From: Dipteris shenzhenensis
Taxonomy: Eukaryota; Polypodiophyta; Polypodiopsida; Gleicheniales
Assembly (NCBI GenBank): GCA_047967505.1
Contig: CM106540.1
Reading direction: 5' to 3' (one strand)
DNA length: 64,000 bases
Positions 23,711 to 35,108 of the stretch are shown piece after piece (positions within the stretch are counted from its first letter, which is position 1; every line of letters begins with the position of its first letter). Made by a program: the position numbers and the translations under genes. The notes beneath the pieces are model-generated. The model was not told where the DNA came from, ran no database searches, and saw only the letters and a program-made list of their open reading frames with translations.

Positions 23711-24767
23711 CTAGAATCTACAATGAAGGAGGAATTCCTTCTTTGCTTCCTTTAGCATATTCTCACCTTGTGCCTCTTTACCTTGTTCATGTGGAATATT
23801 TTTAAGAGTGTCTTTAAAGAATCGACTGAAGGTTTCCTCGAAATGTGTAGGCCCTGTAAATATTATTTGATCCAAAAAACTTTTTTTGGTTGGACAAAAT
23901 ATTATTGGGCACAAGACCACACTGCTTGCCACAGGTTTCTTACCATCTCTCAAAGCCTCGTATATTTGCATTGCATAGGATATATCAAGGCTTCGGCTAT
24001 TAGTAAAGAGAGCTGCAGCTTCCACATCTTTGGCATTCACAAATCACATCCTACCCCAGATATATCCCACATCATCATCTATAACTGCTTCATTAAGACG
24101 CAGATTAAGATTTTTGATTGATGTGAGTTCATCCTGATCATCTTCAGCCTCGGGTTCTGAGTCTTCTTCATCTTTCTCTTCCTTTAACTATTTTTCATCC
24201 ACATTATCTCTCTCTTCAGTGGGACGATGTCTTTTTTTACTGCTTGGAACCGTGGCTCTTGCAGTACTAGCCTTTTGCATTTCATGTCGTGGTTTCCTAG
24301 CAAGAACTTCTAGCATAACTGCAGTGGATCAACCTTGATCTTCTTTAATTTTTTTAAATTCTCGTGCACTCAAGGCTTGTGTTTCATCATCCTTAGTTAC
24401 ATCCACCATTTCTTGCTCTAGAAGTTTGTGCTCATGTTCTACACGTTTGTGACAGTGTGCATGTTCTTCTTGTCCCTGCATCGAAGTCTGAGCTTTTTGA
24501 TCTCCTTCATGTGAAGATCCTTGAATATGAGGAGCATATTCTGCATCTTGAAAGTACTCAAACATTATCTTTGCATGCATCCTTTTTGCCACCACACTAG
24601 GAAATTGCTCCCAAGTATATGAAAGAGTCTCCAATGCACTTTGCAGCTCTAGAAACTTTGATGGTTGAGGAGGAGGCATCACAAAGGTCTTTGAGTCTCT
24701 CCTTGACACAATAATATGAATACCGCCAACTTTAGGATCTGAACTCTTTGTAAAAATATCCATAAAG
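23711..24767 (-). pseudogene. outer giant-element gene: rest of N-terminal domain and acidic linker, downstream of the inner insertion
   Basis: The coding sequence resumes at 24767 right after the left terminal repeat of the inner element: FMDIFTKSSDPKVGG, then SKTFVMPPPQPSKF, then FEYFQDAEYAP. It corresponds to inner-copy residues after VGIKIEK. A charged linker follows, then LNLRLNEAVIDDDVGYIWG and ALFTNSRSLDISYAM. Stops occur (for example near 24329, near 24190 and after GYIWGRM). With one AAAG target copy removed, this piece joins in frame to the exon at 54264-54563. Confidence 0.75.
24764..24767. repeat. target-site duplication AAAG of the inner giant element, left copy
   Basis: AAAG precedes the left terminal repeat. 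AAAG follows the right terminal repeat at 54264-54267. Keeping a single copy restores the reading frame of the host exon. Confidence 0.85.
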
Positions 24768-24793
24768 AACACTTATTTCATTAATTTTGGACT
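24768..24793. repeat. left terminal inverted repeat of the inner giant element
   Basis: Begins AACACTTATTTC and ends TTTTGGACT. It is the exact reverse complement of 54238-54263. TACTTTTGGACTA recurs at about 24802-24814 as a subterminal box. Confidence 0.9.
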
Positions 24794-25334
24794 CATATGT
24801 CTACTTTTGGACTATTCCTTAAAATCCTTCCCAACTGAAAAGTTTACTTTATGAAACTGTCATTCGAGAATCAAAAGTTTACTTTCTGGCACTATCATTT
24901 TCACATAAGACATTTCAAAATATCTCTCTACAATGTTGTACAAATAATGCAAAAACTACTATTAAATCCTAAATTTGTATTTCTTGTTTATAAGAATCAT
25001 ATTCTTAAAATAAAAAATCCGAGTTATTAGTTTAAATCCATGAAAAACCATGCTATTGAGGATTCACAACATTTTAAAAATGTATACATAAGAGACCTGT
25101 AAGACTCTTTTTACTTTCAATGCAGAAAACTATAACACTCTTGAATATTCAAGAAATTAAAAGGTTTATATACACATGAGACATGATGGAAGCCTCTTTT
25201 GTACTCCAAAAAATAGCAATAGCTATGCTTGCAATTTTACATTATCATGTCATAAGTTTTACAACAAATATTGCTCTGGATGAGTCTTTGTACAAAGGAT
25301 CTCCTGTGGCCTTTTCAATAATTTAATTTTTCCT
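24794..25334. other. AT-rich left subterminal region
   Basis: No gene is seen. It contains the subterminal TTTTGGACT box and a repeated AAAGTTTACTTT(A/C)TG phrase (around 24840 and 24887). It presumably contains the 3' end of the minus-strand DUF7869 gene. Confidence 0.5.
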
Positions 25335-28300
25335 TTACAATGAGTTTAGTACAAATGGGCGATCCAAACATTTGCTTGTTTGAATGTCCTTTTCTATCAT
25401 GATCACAGAAATGAGCGATCCAAACATTTGCTTGTTCAGAATGTCCTTCCTGTCGTCACTTGTCGCTTGGGTGCCATCTTCATTCACTCTCATCTGACAA
25501 CCACCACCACCTTCACTCTTTCTCGATATTTGAATGGTGTTATCATGGGCATTCTTCATTTGCGCTATCTCCTTCTACTTCCTCCCGGGCGAGCATCTTT
25601 GTGAACTCTGTAATGTGCGTAATAATTGGTTGCGGTAATTTTATTTTGTCTTCTACATCATACCCCATGTGCTTCTTTGTTTTCTTTGACCTTGATTTCC
25701 AGGATACTATGATTGTCTCTGTGGAAAGTCTTGAAATTGCTTCATGGTTTGGGACCCATTCCTTTTTCAAACAACTACTATACAATGTACTGTTATCTTG
25801 GTTCTCCTTCCTACCCCTTGGCTCATACCATACCGCTGTAAATGTTGTAGCTCTCCCCCGGTCATCCATGCTCACGTCAACTACTTTTGCAACCCAAAAC
25901 TTCACGTTCTCATGTTCATCATCCGATGGTCGAAACTACAACAAAACAATGGACATCTATGTCTATTTGTGGCATAAACTCTCTCTTCTTGGGTCCACAA
26001 TATGGACGTGGGAGCAACGATTCAAACTCATTTTCAAAGAGACCACATGCTGGACGCAAGTCATTACCAACATTTGGCCAAAATAAAGGCCGTTCTGCCT
26101 TAATATCATCTTCTCGCATTTTTGCAAGGTCCTTTATCAATTGGTAGGTCTTGCTAATTACAAGAGTAGTGTGTTCCTTCCAAGAGGGCTTCCAATCAGG
26201 AAATCTCCGGAGCATTTCCTCTTTGTATGCAATAAAAGCTTTTAAGCCTTCTATTTCACCTTTGGATTTCTCGCTGAATTCTTTTATAGGAGCCCATGTT
26301 GGATGCATTTCTTTGCTCAGGATTGAAGTTAAGAGAGAGTAAGGTTCTTCAGGTTCCCATTTTGTATCAAGAGAATAGTGTTGCCATTGCATCACTGGTT
26401 TTTCATCCTTTAAGAAAAATCGAAAATAGTGTGGAGCGCTATGACCAATCAGGGCATCACCACCTTTTTGTATGAAAGGTAGAATAAAGCTCTTCCAATC
26501 ATACATCCTCTCAACCATTGAGCATATTGTTCCTTCCTTACGGCCACCAACTTGCCTCCTGCATTTTCTTATCAAGTCATCCATTGTCTCCATGTCCTTG
26601 TGTTTTAGTTCTCTTAAAACTGTGCTAAATACCTGATCGATATCCTCATGTGTGTGCCCAACCAACAAAAACCCAACTTCAATCTCATTGAAGATTTCAT
26701 GAGCGATTAGCATTGAGCAAAATGCAAAGAAGAGTACATTCTTATTCTCTCGTCCGCAATTGTCTGCTTGTATTCTCAAAGTTGCTGGTAGGCGACCTTT
26801 TTCTACATGTACATTGTAAATTGCCTTCATAACGGATGTTACAACTTGATTGCTATCGTGTAGATGCAAGGAATCAATCCATATGTCTGCAAAAAACTTA
26901 AATCCGTGCACTAACACTCCACATAGATGTGTCTTTAAAAAGTATTTGCCTTGTAGCTTAGGTGGAGTGTTAACGAATCGAGGTAATGTTGTTGTATTTT
27001 GATCCATACCATCTACAATAATGCACATGTACTCATTTGGGTGAGAAATAGCTTGCTCCTTCCAAAATGCATATTTTATTCTAGAATGTCGAACAAGTCC
27101 ATGATGAAATTCTCTCTTTCTTTTGTAAGCTTCTTTTTGTTCTGGAGATGTTGCACTCTCAAGTGCTCGCTTTAGATCATCACAGTCGTTGCACTTTGAC
27201 ATTTTTTGCCTCTTTGGGATTTTAACATGTCCAAAGCTTTTTTTCCAAAGAGTATACAAAGTATGAAAAGATGCCGGTGCATGCCCTCTTTGCCTCTGTG
27301 TTTCTCCAATAGAGTTAAATACTTCTTTTTTGGTCAAACCTATCGGAAGATGCATTTCTGATAGGTGGGGTTGCGGTAAAGCATTTTCATAAATGTAATC
27401 TTTCAAAATTGCTGTTGCCGCAACCGTTGAGGCTCTTGTTTTGGGCCTTCCTATGTTTCCATGAATGTTAAATTTAACTCCATACTTTGCTTTATTAGCC
27501 AAATTCCAATATGTGTCATGTGATAATCCTGTAATAATGCGATATGCATTATTGCATATACTTTTTCCATTTATAAGAGGCCTTATTTGATGTCCTGAAC
27601 TTCGTCTTCTCTTATCATTTACAAGAAAGCAAGACAATCTCGTGAGTAGGTATTCATTTCTTCTGCTTCCTTTCCTTTGTTGCCAGACATGTTCTCTACA
27701 ACCTTTGATGTCATGTAAGTTAATGGATCGCATACATGTATGCTTACAGCATGTAGATCGCATTGCTTTTAGCATAACATCTTCATTCATTACTCTTATT
27801 CTCTTTGGTTGCTTTTCTGGATCTGCCTGCACTCGTTGTCTTTTCATGCATCTGTATGTCCGTTTTGGGACCTTCTGTTCATTCTTATATGGATTTGTCT
27901 AGTTCTCCTTGTAAGATTTATTTGTCACGTTGTTTTCATGAGATGTTGCATCCTTGATCTTATTACTCTAACAGTCAAATACTGAATATTCCTTTGTTGA
28001 TGTCATCCTTGCTTTTGATACATTCGTCAAACCATTTGTAACATTTACAAGTTCACAATCAAAGTCAAACACCGAATAGTCCTTTGTTGATCTCATCCCT
28101 ACTTTTGATACAATCGTAGAACCACTTGTCACAATGGCATTAGAGTGTCCCGAATGATCTTCAAACTCATCTATTCCTGAGAGAACATCACTCATTGATG
28201 CACTTTCTATGGATTTCATAACTCCATAGTCAGTGGTGATAGAGTGTCCAGAATGATCTTCAAACTCATCTATTCCTGAGAGAACATTGCTCATTGATGC

Positions 28301-29254
28301 ACTTTCTATGGATTTCATAACTCCATAGTCTTGAAACTCCTCTACTCCAGAGAGAACATCACTCATTATACTATCGTGCATGATTTCCATAATTCCATAG
28401 TTACCTGCTTTGACTCCAAGAACTTTATCAGTATCCATGAAGCCATCCATGCTTGAAGATATAACACTTTTCACATCTTTGCCCAAGTTCTCAATGTGCA
28501 TGAACTCATCCACCCCAGATAAGGCATCACTTGTGAAATATTTTTCTTTCTCGGTACCAATGAACTCATCGACTTCTGATAAGACGTCAGTGCTATAGCT
28601 GAGTGCATTGGAATCATCCATCTCTGAAGGAATAGAGCTTGGTACATTGGCATATTCTTTCAATTCTTTGATGTTGTAGTATACATCATGTTTATCATTA
28701 AAAACCACATGCCGAGTCTTTCCAATCTTTAAAAACTGCATGCTCCATCTCAAATCCTTACCTACCTCATAGTAGGGACCATCCAATGACATTGAGTTAT
28801 CATCCATACCATCATCAGTAACTTTTTGAATTCTCATCTGCGCAAATGTCCAGTGTTCAACTTGTTCAAATCCCAAGACTTGACCTTCTGCTACATACTT
28901 ATTTGTAAATGATAACATTTGTAAAATATCTCCCACTCTAAAATCCAAAGATATGCACTTTGTATTCCTGATGACATGTGTTGGATAAGTCTCATCTCTG
29001 TCCCATGCAATAAATGCTTTGTTGGAAGTATTACAGGGCATAACATCTCCAAGGATTTCCATATCCCCACACTTATGCTTTAGCTCAACATGTGCACTAA
29101 GAATCCTTGATATGATAAACGCTACCTTATCTTCGCCAAGTCTTCTAAAGTGACAAATAGAATTTGGATCACTTTCATGGATTGTAGCAAATGCAACTAC
29201 TTCTCTTTTTCAACATAAAATCACCTCCATCCCCGGAATAAATTTTGTAGCCAT
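25335..29254 (-). pseudogene. DUF7869-type putative transposase gene, with stops and a frameshift
   Basis: One frame can be followed from ATG at 29254 to 25919 (about 1,110 codons), broken by TGA at 29210-29212, TAG at 27968-27970 and TAG at 27899-27901. A one-base insertion near 25932 then shifts into the C-terminal piece (VKFWVAKVVDVSMDD, 25905-25543). The N-terminal part (FIPGMEVIL, VVAFATIHESDP, AFIAWDRDETYP) resembles transposase-associated DUF8039-type domains, tentatively. The middle (28420-28130) repeats VLSGIDEFEDHSGHS and DYGVMKSIESASMS. The C-terminal half has the DUF7869 signature. Counting from the Met at 27847, VDGMDQ holds Asp279 and Asp282, IQADNCGREN holds Asp362, and GHTHEDIDQ holds Glu401. 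This Asp-Asp-Glu order with 38 residues between the last two suits an RNase H-fold DDE transposase. An acceptor-like TGTTACAG precedes the start, so an upstream exon is likely. Confidence 0.75.
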
Positions 29255-29389
29255 CTCCTTTGTGAGTTTCCTTTGCAAACAAGCTGTAACAACCATTATA
29301 AAGAACATTAGTCTCTTCTCAATAATCTACATTATTAATGATTTAAAAATCCAGAACGTGTTTGAAAATTTAATTAGACACTAACCAAT

Positions 29390-30416
29390 AACAACCGTAA
29401 ACCAATAACAACCCTAAACCCTAAATCCTAAACCGTAAACCAAAACAACCCTAAACCCTAACCAATAACAACCCTAAACCCTAAACCCTAAACCCTAACC
29501 CCCAAACCCCAAACCCTAAACCCTAACCCCCAAACCCCAAACCCTAACTCCCAAACCCTAAACCCTAAACCCCAAACCCTACACCCTAACTCCTAAACCC
29601 TCAACCCTAACTCCCTAAACCCTAAACCCTAAACCCTAACCCCAAACCCTAAACCCTAAACCCTAACTCCTAAACCCTAAACCCTAAACCCTAACTCCCA
29701 AACCCGAAACCCTAAACCCTTAACCCTAACCCCCAAACCCTAAACTCTAAACCCTAACTCCTAAACCCTAGATCCTAAACCCTAGACCCTTAACCCTAAC
29801 CCCCAAACCCTAAACCCCAAACCCTAACCCCCAAACCGTAAACCCTAACTCCTAAACCCTAAACCCTAACTCCCAAACCCTAAACCCTAAATCCCAAACC
29901 CTAAACCCTAAACCCTAACTCCCAAACCCTAAACCCTAAACCCCAAACCCCAAACCCTAAACCCCAAACCCTAAACCCTAAACCCTAAACCTTAAACTCT
30001 AAACCCTAAACCCTAAACCCTAAACCCTGAACCCCTAAACCCTGAACCCTGAACCCTGAACCCTAACTCCTAAACCCTAAACCCTAACTCCCAAACCCTA
30101 AACCCTAAACCCTAACTCCCAAACCCTAAACCCCAAACCCTAAACCCTAAGCCCTAAACCCTAAACCCTAAACCCTAAACCTTAAACTCTAACTCCCAAA
30201 CCCTAAACCCTACCCCCAAACCCTAAACCCTAAACCCTAACCCCCAAACCCTAAACCCTAAACCCTAAATCCTAAACCCTAACCCCTAAACCCTAAACCA
30301 CCAAACTCTAAACCCTAACCCCCAAAACCCTAACCCTCAAACCTTGAACCCTAAACCCTAACTCACTAAACCCCAAATCCTAAACCCAAACCACGAAATC
30401 CTAAACCTTAAATCCT
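29390..30416. repeat. interstitial telomere-like repeat block (CCCTAAA)n, degenerate
   Basis: About 1 kb of CCCTAAA units on the plus strand, mixed with CCCTAAC, CCCCAAA, TCCTAAA and CCCTGAA variants. CCCTAAA/TTTAGGG is the plant telomere repeat. The block lies inside the inner giant element, between the 5' ends of two divergently oriented genes. Confidence 0.97.
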
Positions 30417-30483
30417 ATGAGTGTTTTCAAGTAATATCATTTATTTAAGTAATAGTTTTAATTAGAATTCATAAGTAATAGTG

Positions 30484-31432
30484 GAATTGATAGTTGGGAG
30501 GGTGGTAGTGGGAGAAAGGGAGAGTGGGAAAGTGGAGAAAGGGAGTGTGGGAGGGTGGTAGTGGGAGAAAGGGAGAGTGGGAGAGGGAGTGGGAATGGGG
30601 GCGGTGGGGGTGGGGGTGGGGTGGGAGGATGGGAGTGGGAGTGGGAGAGGGAGTGGGAATGGGGGAGGTGGGGGTGGGGGTGGGAGAATGGGAGTGGGAG
30701 TGGGAGAGGGAGTGGGAATGGGGGAGGTGGGGGTGGGGTGAGGGTGGGAGGATGGGAGGATGGGAGTGGGAGTGGGAGTGGGAGGGGTGGGGAGTGGGAG
30801 TGGGAGAGGGAGTGGGAATGGGGGAGGTGGGGGTGGAAGTGGGAGGGGTGAGGTGGGAGGATGGGAGTGGGAATGGGGGAGGTGGGGGTGGAAGTGGGAG
30901 GGGTGGGGTGGGAGGATGGGGGAGGGAGTGGGAGTGGGGGAGGTGGGGGGGGTGGGAAAATGGGAGTGGGAGTGGGAATGGGGGAGGTGGGGGGGTGGGA
31001 AAATGGGAGTGGGAGTGGGAGTGGGAGTGGGAGTGGGAGAGGGAGTGGGAGGATGGGAGTGGGAGGGGTGAGGTGGGAGGATAAGGGTGGGAGAATGGGA
31101 GTGGGAGTGGGAATGGGGGGGGAGGGGTGGGGGTGGGAGGATGGGAGTGGGAGTGAGAGGTGTAGGTGGGAGGATGGGAGTGGGTGGGAGAATGGGAGTG
31201 GGAGTGGGAGTGGGAATGGGGGAGGTGGGGGTGGAGTGAGGGTGGGAGTGGGAGGGGTGGGGTGGGAGGATGGGAGTGGGAGAGGGAGTGGAAATGGGGA
31301 AGGTGAAAGAATGGGCGTGGGCGTGGGAGTGAGAATGGGGGAGGTGGGGTGGGAGGATGGGGGTGGGAGTGGGAGTGGGAATGGGGTGGGAGTGGGAATG
31401 GGGTGGGAGGATGGGAGGGGGTGGGAGAGAGA
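30484..31432 (+). repeat. G-rich minisatellite (GGGAGTGGGA/GGGAATGGGGGAGGTGGGGG)
   Basis: Tandem imperfect units of GGGAGTGGGAGTGGGA with GGGGGAGGTGGGGG blocks, on average every 60-110 bases. Runs of three or more G are dense enough for G-quadruplexes. Long proline/serine-rich open frames on the opposite strand are by-products of the repeat. It lies directly upstream of a TATA promoter. A shorter, pyrimidine-strand counterpart is at 60230-60710. Confidence 0.9.
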
Positions 31433-31454
31433 GAGAAGATAATCTAATAGAGAG

Positions 31455-31645
31455 GCCAATGGGAGAGGAGATAATGTTATAGAAGGACCAATGAGAGAGA
31501 AGCACTTAAAACCCTAGTTTTTCTTATATATACTCTCCTTCTCTCATTGTTTCTCTCATTTCAACAAGGAAGAGCAAGAGGAGAAGCAAAAAGAGGAGGA
31601 AGAGCACAAGCAAGCACAAGCATCAATTTCAACTTTTTTCCAGGT
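31455..31645 (+). promoter_or_regulatory. TATA promoter and leader exon, copy 1
   Basis: CCAAT at 31456 and about 31487, then AAAACCCTAG, then TTTTTCTTATATATAC (TATA box 31525-31532), then an A/G-rich leader ending TTTTTTCCAG before GTACTT (possible splice donor at 31644). The same order and spelling occur on the minus strand at 57975-57786 and 60290-60021. In each case a purine-rich tract follows on the sense strand. It is read as the promoter and first noncoding exon of the Ulp1-type gene; transcription is inferred. Confidence 0.65.
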
Positions 31646-31683
31646 ACTTTTTTTAAAATTTGTATTCTTTGAAATTTTAATAT

Positions 31684-33760
31684 AGAGAGAGAAAAGTGAA
31701 GGAAAGATTTTTAGAGAGAGAAAAGAAGAGAGAGAGTCTTGCTGCCTCGGCAGCAAAAGAGAGACAGAAAGAGAGAGGGAGAGAAAGGGAGGGGGGAGAG
31801 AAGGGGGAGGGGGGAAAGAGAGGGGAGAGAGGGGGGAAGCAGCGAGGGGGGGGAGAGAGAGAGGGGAGGGGGAGGCCGCTGCCGCGGCAACGCAGAGGGG
31901 GGGAGGGAGGGGAGGGAGAGGGGAGGGGAGAGGGAGGGGGGGCGGCGAGAGAGGGAGGGGGGGCGGGGAGAGGGAGGGGGGGCGGGGAGAGAGAGGGGGG
32001 AGAGGGAGGGGAGGCGAGGGGGGAGAGGGAGGGGAGGGGGCCGCTGCCGCTGCCGCGGCAGCGAGAGAGGGGGAGGGGGGGGAGAGGGAAGGGGGGGCGG
32101 TGAGAGGGAGAGGGGAGAGGGAGGGATGGGGGCCGCGGCGAGAGAGGGAGGGGGGGCGGTGAGAGGGAGGGGGGAGAGGGAGGGGAGGGGGCTGCTGCCG
32201 CGGCAGCGGCAGCGAGAGAGGGGGAGGGGGGGGAGGGGAGGGGGGAGAGGGAGGGGAGGGGGCCACTGCCGCTGCCGCGGCAGCGAGAGAGGGGGAGGGG
32301 GGGGAGAGGGAAGGGGGGGGCGGGGGCAAGGGGGGGGAGAGAGAAGGGGGGGCGGTGAGAGGGAGGGGGGAGAGGGAGGGGAGGGGGCCGCAGCGAGAGA
32401 GGGAGGGGGGTGGTGAGAGGGAGGGGGAAGAGGGAGGGGAGGGGGCCGCTGCCGCTGTCGTGACAGCGAGAGAGGGGGAGGGGGGAGAGGGGAGGGGGAG
32501 GGGAGGGGGGAGAGGGAGGGGAGGGGGCCGCTGCCGCGGCAGCGGCAGTGAGAGAGGGGGAGGGGGGGAGAGGGAAGGGGGGAGGGGGGGGCAGCAAGAG
32601 GGAAGGGGGGGGGAAGAGAGAGAGAGGGGGGGCCGCTGCCGCGGCAGCGGCAGCGAGAGAGGGAGGGGAGGGGAGAGAGAAGGGGGGGGGAAAAGGGAGG
32701 GGAGGGGAGGGGGAGAGAGAGAAGGGGGGGGGCCGCGGCCGCTGCCGCGGCAGCGAGAGAGGGGGAGGGGGGGAGAGGGAAGGGGGAGAGAGAGAGGGAG
32801 AGGGAAGGGGGGAGAGAGAGGGAGGGGGGAGCGAGAGAGGGGGGAGAGGGAAGGGGGGGGGGCCGCGGCCGCTGCCGCGGCAGCGAGAGAGGGGGAGGGG
32901 GGAGAGAGGGAAGGGGGGAGGGGCTGGGGGCAGCGAGAGAGAGGGAAGGGGGAGAGAGAGAGAAGGGGGGGGGCCGCGGCCGCTGCCGCGGCAGCGAGAG
33001 AGGGAGGGGGGGGAGAGAGAGAAGGGGGGGCGGCGAGAGAGAGGGGGGAGAGGGAGGGGAGGGGAGGGGGAGAGAGAGAAGGGGGGGGGCTGCGGCCGCT
33101 GCCGCGGCAGCGAGAGAGGGGGAGGGGGGGAGAGGGAAGGGGGGAGGGGGCGGAGGCAGCGAGAGAGAGGGGAGGGGGAGAGAGAGAGAAGGGGGGGGCC
33201 GCGGCCGCTGCCGCGGCAGCGAGAGAGGGAGGGGGGGGAGAGAGAGAAGGGGGGGTAGCGAGAGAGAGGGGAGGGAGAGAGAGAGGGGGAGGGGGGGAGA
33301 GGAAAGGGGTGGGGAGAGGGAAGAGAGAGGGGGGGCCGCTGCCACGGCAGCGAGAGAGGAGGGGGGGAGAGAGAGTAGGGGGGAGATGCGAGAGCGAGAG
33401 AGAGGGGGAGGGAGAGAGAGAGAGGAGGGGAGGGGCCGCTGCCGTGGCAACGAAAGAGAGGGAGGGGTGGAGAGAGAGAGAGAGAGGGGGAGGAGAGAGA
33501 GAGAGAGGGGGGGAGGGAGAGAGGGGGGAGAGAGAGAGAGAGAGGGGAGGGGGGGGAGATCGCGGCAAGTGAGAGAGAGAGTGGGGAGGAGAGTGGGGAG
33601 CGCAAGTGAGAGAGAGGGAAAAGGTGAGGAGAAAAGGAGAGAGAGAGAGAGAGGGGAAATGAAGAGGAGGGGAGAGAGTAGACTAAGATGAGAGGAAACG
33701 TAGACTAGAGCGGAGAGGAAAGAGAGAGAGAGAAGAGTGAGAGAGATGAAAATTTAGAGA
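31684..33760 (+). repeat. polypurine tract (GAGAGA/GGGGGA) punctuated by GC palindromes
   Basis: About 2 kb of almost pure purine on the plus strand. At least 14 GC-rich blocks centred on the palindrome GCTGCCGCGGCAGC (or shorter forms) interrupt it, for example at 31873, 32039, 32265, 32527, 32633, 32734, 32865, 32975, 33093, 33199, 33334 and 33437. Spacing is 70-180 bases. Long open frames on both strands are compositional. If transcription begins at 31.56 kb this would be an intron. Confidence 0.9.
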
Positions 33761-34860
33761 GGGAGGACACGAGAAAGTACGATTGAGATAGAAAATCTTA
33801 CCAATGAAGAGGAGAAATGAGTGGGCGACGATTGAGACAAGATGAAGAAGCTACGATCAATGAGGCATATGAGAGGAGATTGGTATGTGATTTAGTCTAA
33901 ACTTAAACAAACAAAACTATAAACCTTGGTGTTTGATGAAAATTTAGAGAGGAAGGGCACAAGAGAAAGTACGATCGAGATAAAAAATCTTACCAATGAG
34001 GAGAAAAAATGAGTGGGCGACGATCAAGAAGAGATAAAGGAGAGATGTTTTGATGGAAGAATTTGGGAGCTACGATCAATGAGGCATATTAGAGGAGATT
34101 GGTGTGTGATTTAGTCGAAACTTAAACAAACAAAACTATAAACCTTGGTGTTTGAAAAGAGAAACGTGTGGAAACTAGAATTTCAAAATTTCTCGCCTTT
34201 TTTTAAACTATGAATCCTTGTGTTTGAAAAGACAAACCTTGGTGTTTGAAAAGAGAAATGTGTGGAAACTAGAATTTCAAAATTTCCCGCCTTTGTGGAT
34301 GTGAAAATTGTGATAAAAGACAACCTTGTGTTTCAAAAGACAAACGCGTGGATGTGAAAAGACAAATGTATGCTAAAAGCAAAACTTGTAGAAACTTGAA
34401 TTTTAAATTTTTCTTTGTTTTTGAATTTAAAATGAGTTTCACTTTCATTTTTAATTTACTAGTTTAATTTAGACTATAATGCATTTTGTTTTGGAATATA
34501 AAGAGTATAATTTTAATTTTATTACATTTTAAATTAAAATTTTAAAAGTAGTTTAACTTACATTCGTTATTATTACTTTAATTTATTTCTTTTTAGGGAG
34601 AATATTCATTATTATTACTTTAATTTATTTCTTTTTAGGGAGAATTAATATATTCTTCTAGGTAAATATTAAAATTTTAATTTTAAGTCTTGTTTTCTTT
34701 ATTTTACGTTATTTTTTCATAAACTTTAAGTTAAACTACTTTATAGTTTTTATTATATAAATTCAAATTTATTAAGATTTTAACTTCTTATTGATGTGAA
34801 TGTTCAATTCTTATGAGTTGTAAGTAAATTAGTTTTTGAAAATATAAATTTTATCTTTTT
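33746..34860. repeat. AT-rich spacer with direct repeats
   Basis: A 190-bp unit beginning GATGAAAATTTAGAGAGG is present at 33746 and again near 33936, each ending with ACTATAAACCTTGGTGTTTGA. Further copies of CCTTGGTGTTTGAAAAGA follow near 34140 and 34230. A 42-bp duplication (ATTATTACTTTAATTTATTT) lies near 34572-34650. No gene is seen. Confidence 0.75.
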
Positions 34861-34865
34861 TAAAA

Positions 34866-35105
34866 TGAGAAGGGGAAGAGAGAGAGAGAGAAGGGGGGGG
34901 CCGTTGCCGCGGCAGCGAGAGAGAATGGGGGGGGAGAGAGAGAGAAAGGGGTGGGAGGATGGGAGTGGGAGAGGGAGTGGGAATGGGGAAGGTGAAAGAA
35001 TGGACGTGGGCGTGGGAGTGAGAATGGGGAAGGTGGGGTGGGAGGATGGGGGCGGCAGCGAGAGAGAAGGGGGGGGAGAGAAGGGGGGGAGAGAGAGAGA
35101 GAAAG
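34866..35105 (+). repeat. short purine patch duplicated from the minisatellite and polypurine tract
   Basis: Combines a GGCCGTTGCCGCGGCAGC palindrome in GAGAGA sequence with a near copy of 31265-31365 (GGGAGAGGGAGTGG...AAGGTGAAAGAATGG). It is bounded on both sides by TATAAATTTTATCTTTTTTA, so it looks like a displaced segment. Confidence 0.75.
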
Positions 35106-35108
35106 GGG

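Noticed and set aside
25460-26147. Plus-strand frames of up to 208 codons
   Set aside because: Antisense to the DUF7869 gene; no recognisable content.
30458-31505. Long open frames (333-347 codons, Pro/Ser/His-rich) on the minus strand
   Set aside because: They follow the G-rich minisatellite in several frames and both strands at once; composition alone explains them.
31556-33605. Open frames of 580-670 codons on the minus strand and 225-405 codons on the plus strand
   Set aside because: All frames of the polypurine tract are open because it lacks T-containing stops on one strand; products are Ser/Pro/Leu or Gly/Arg/Glu low complexity.
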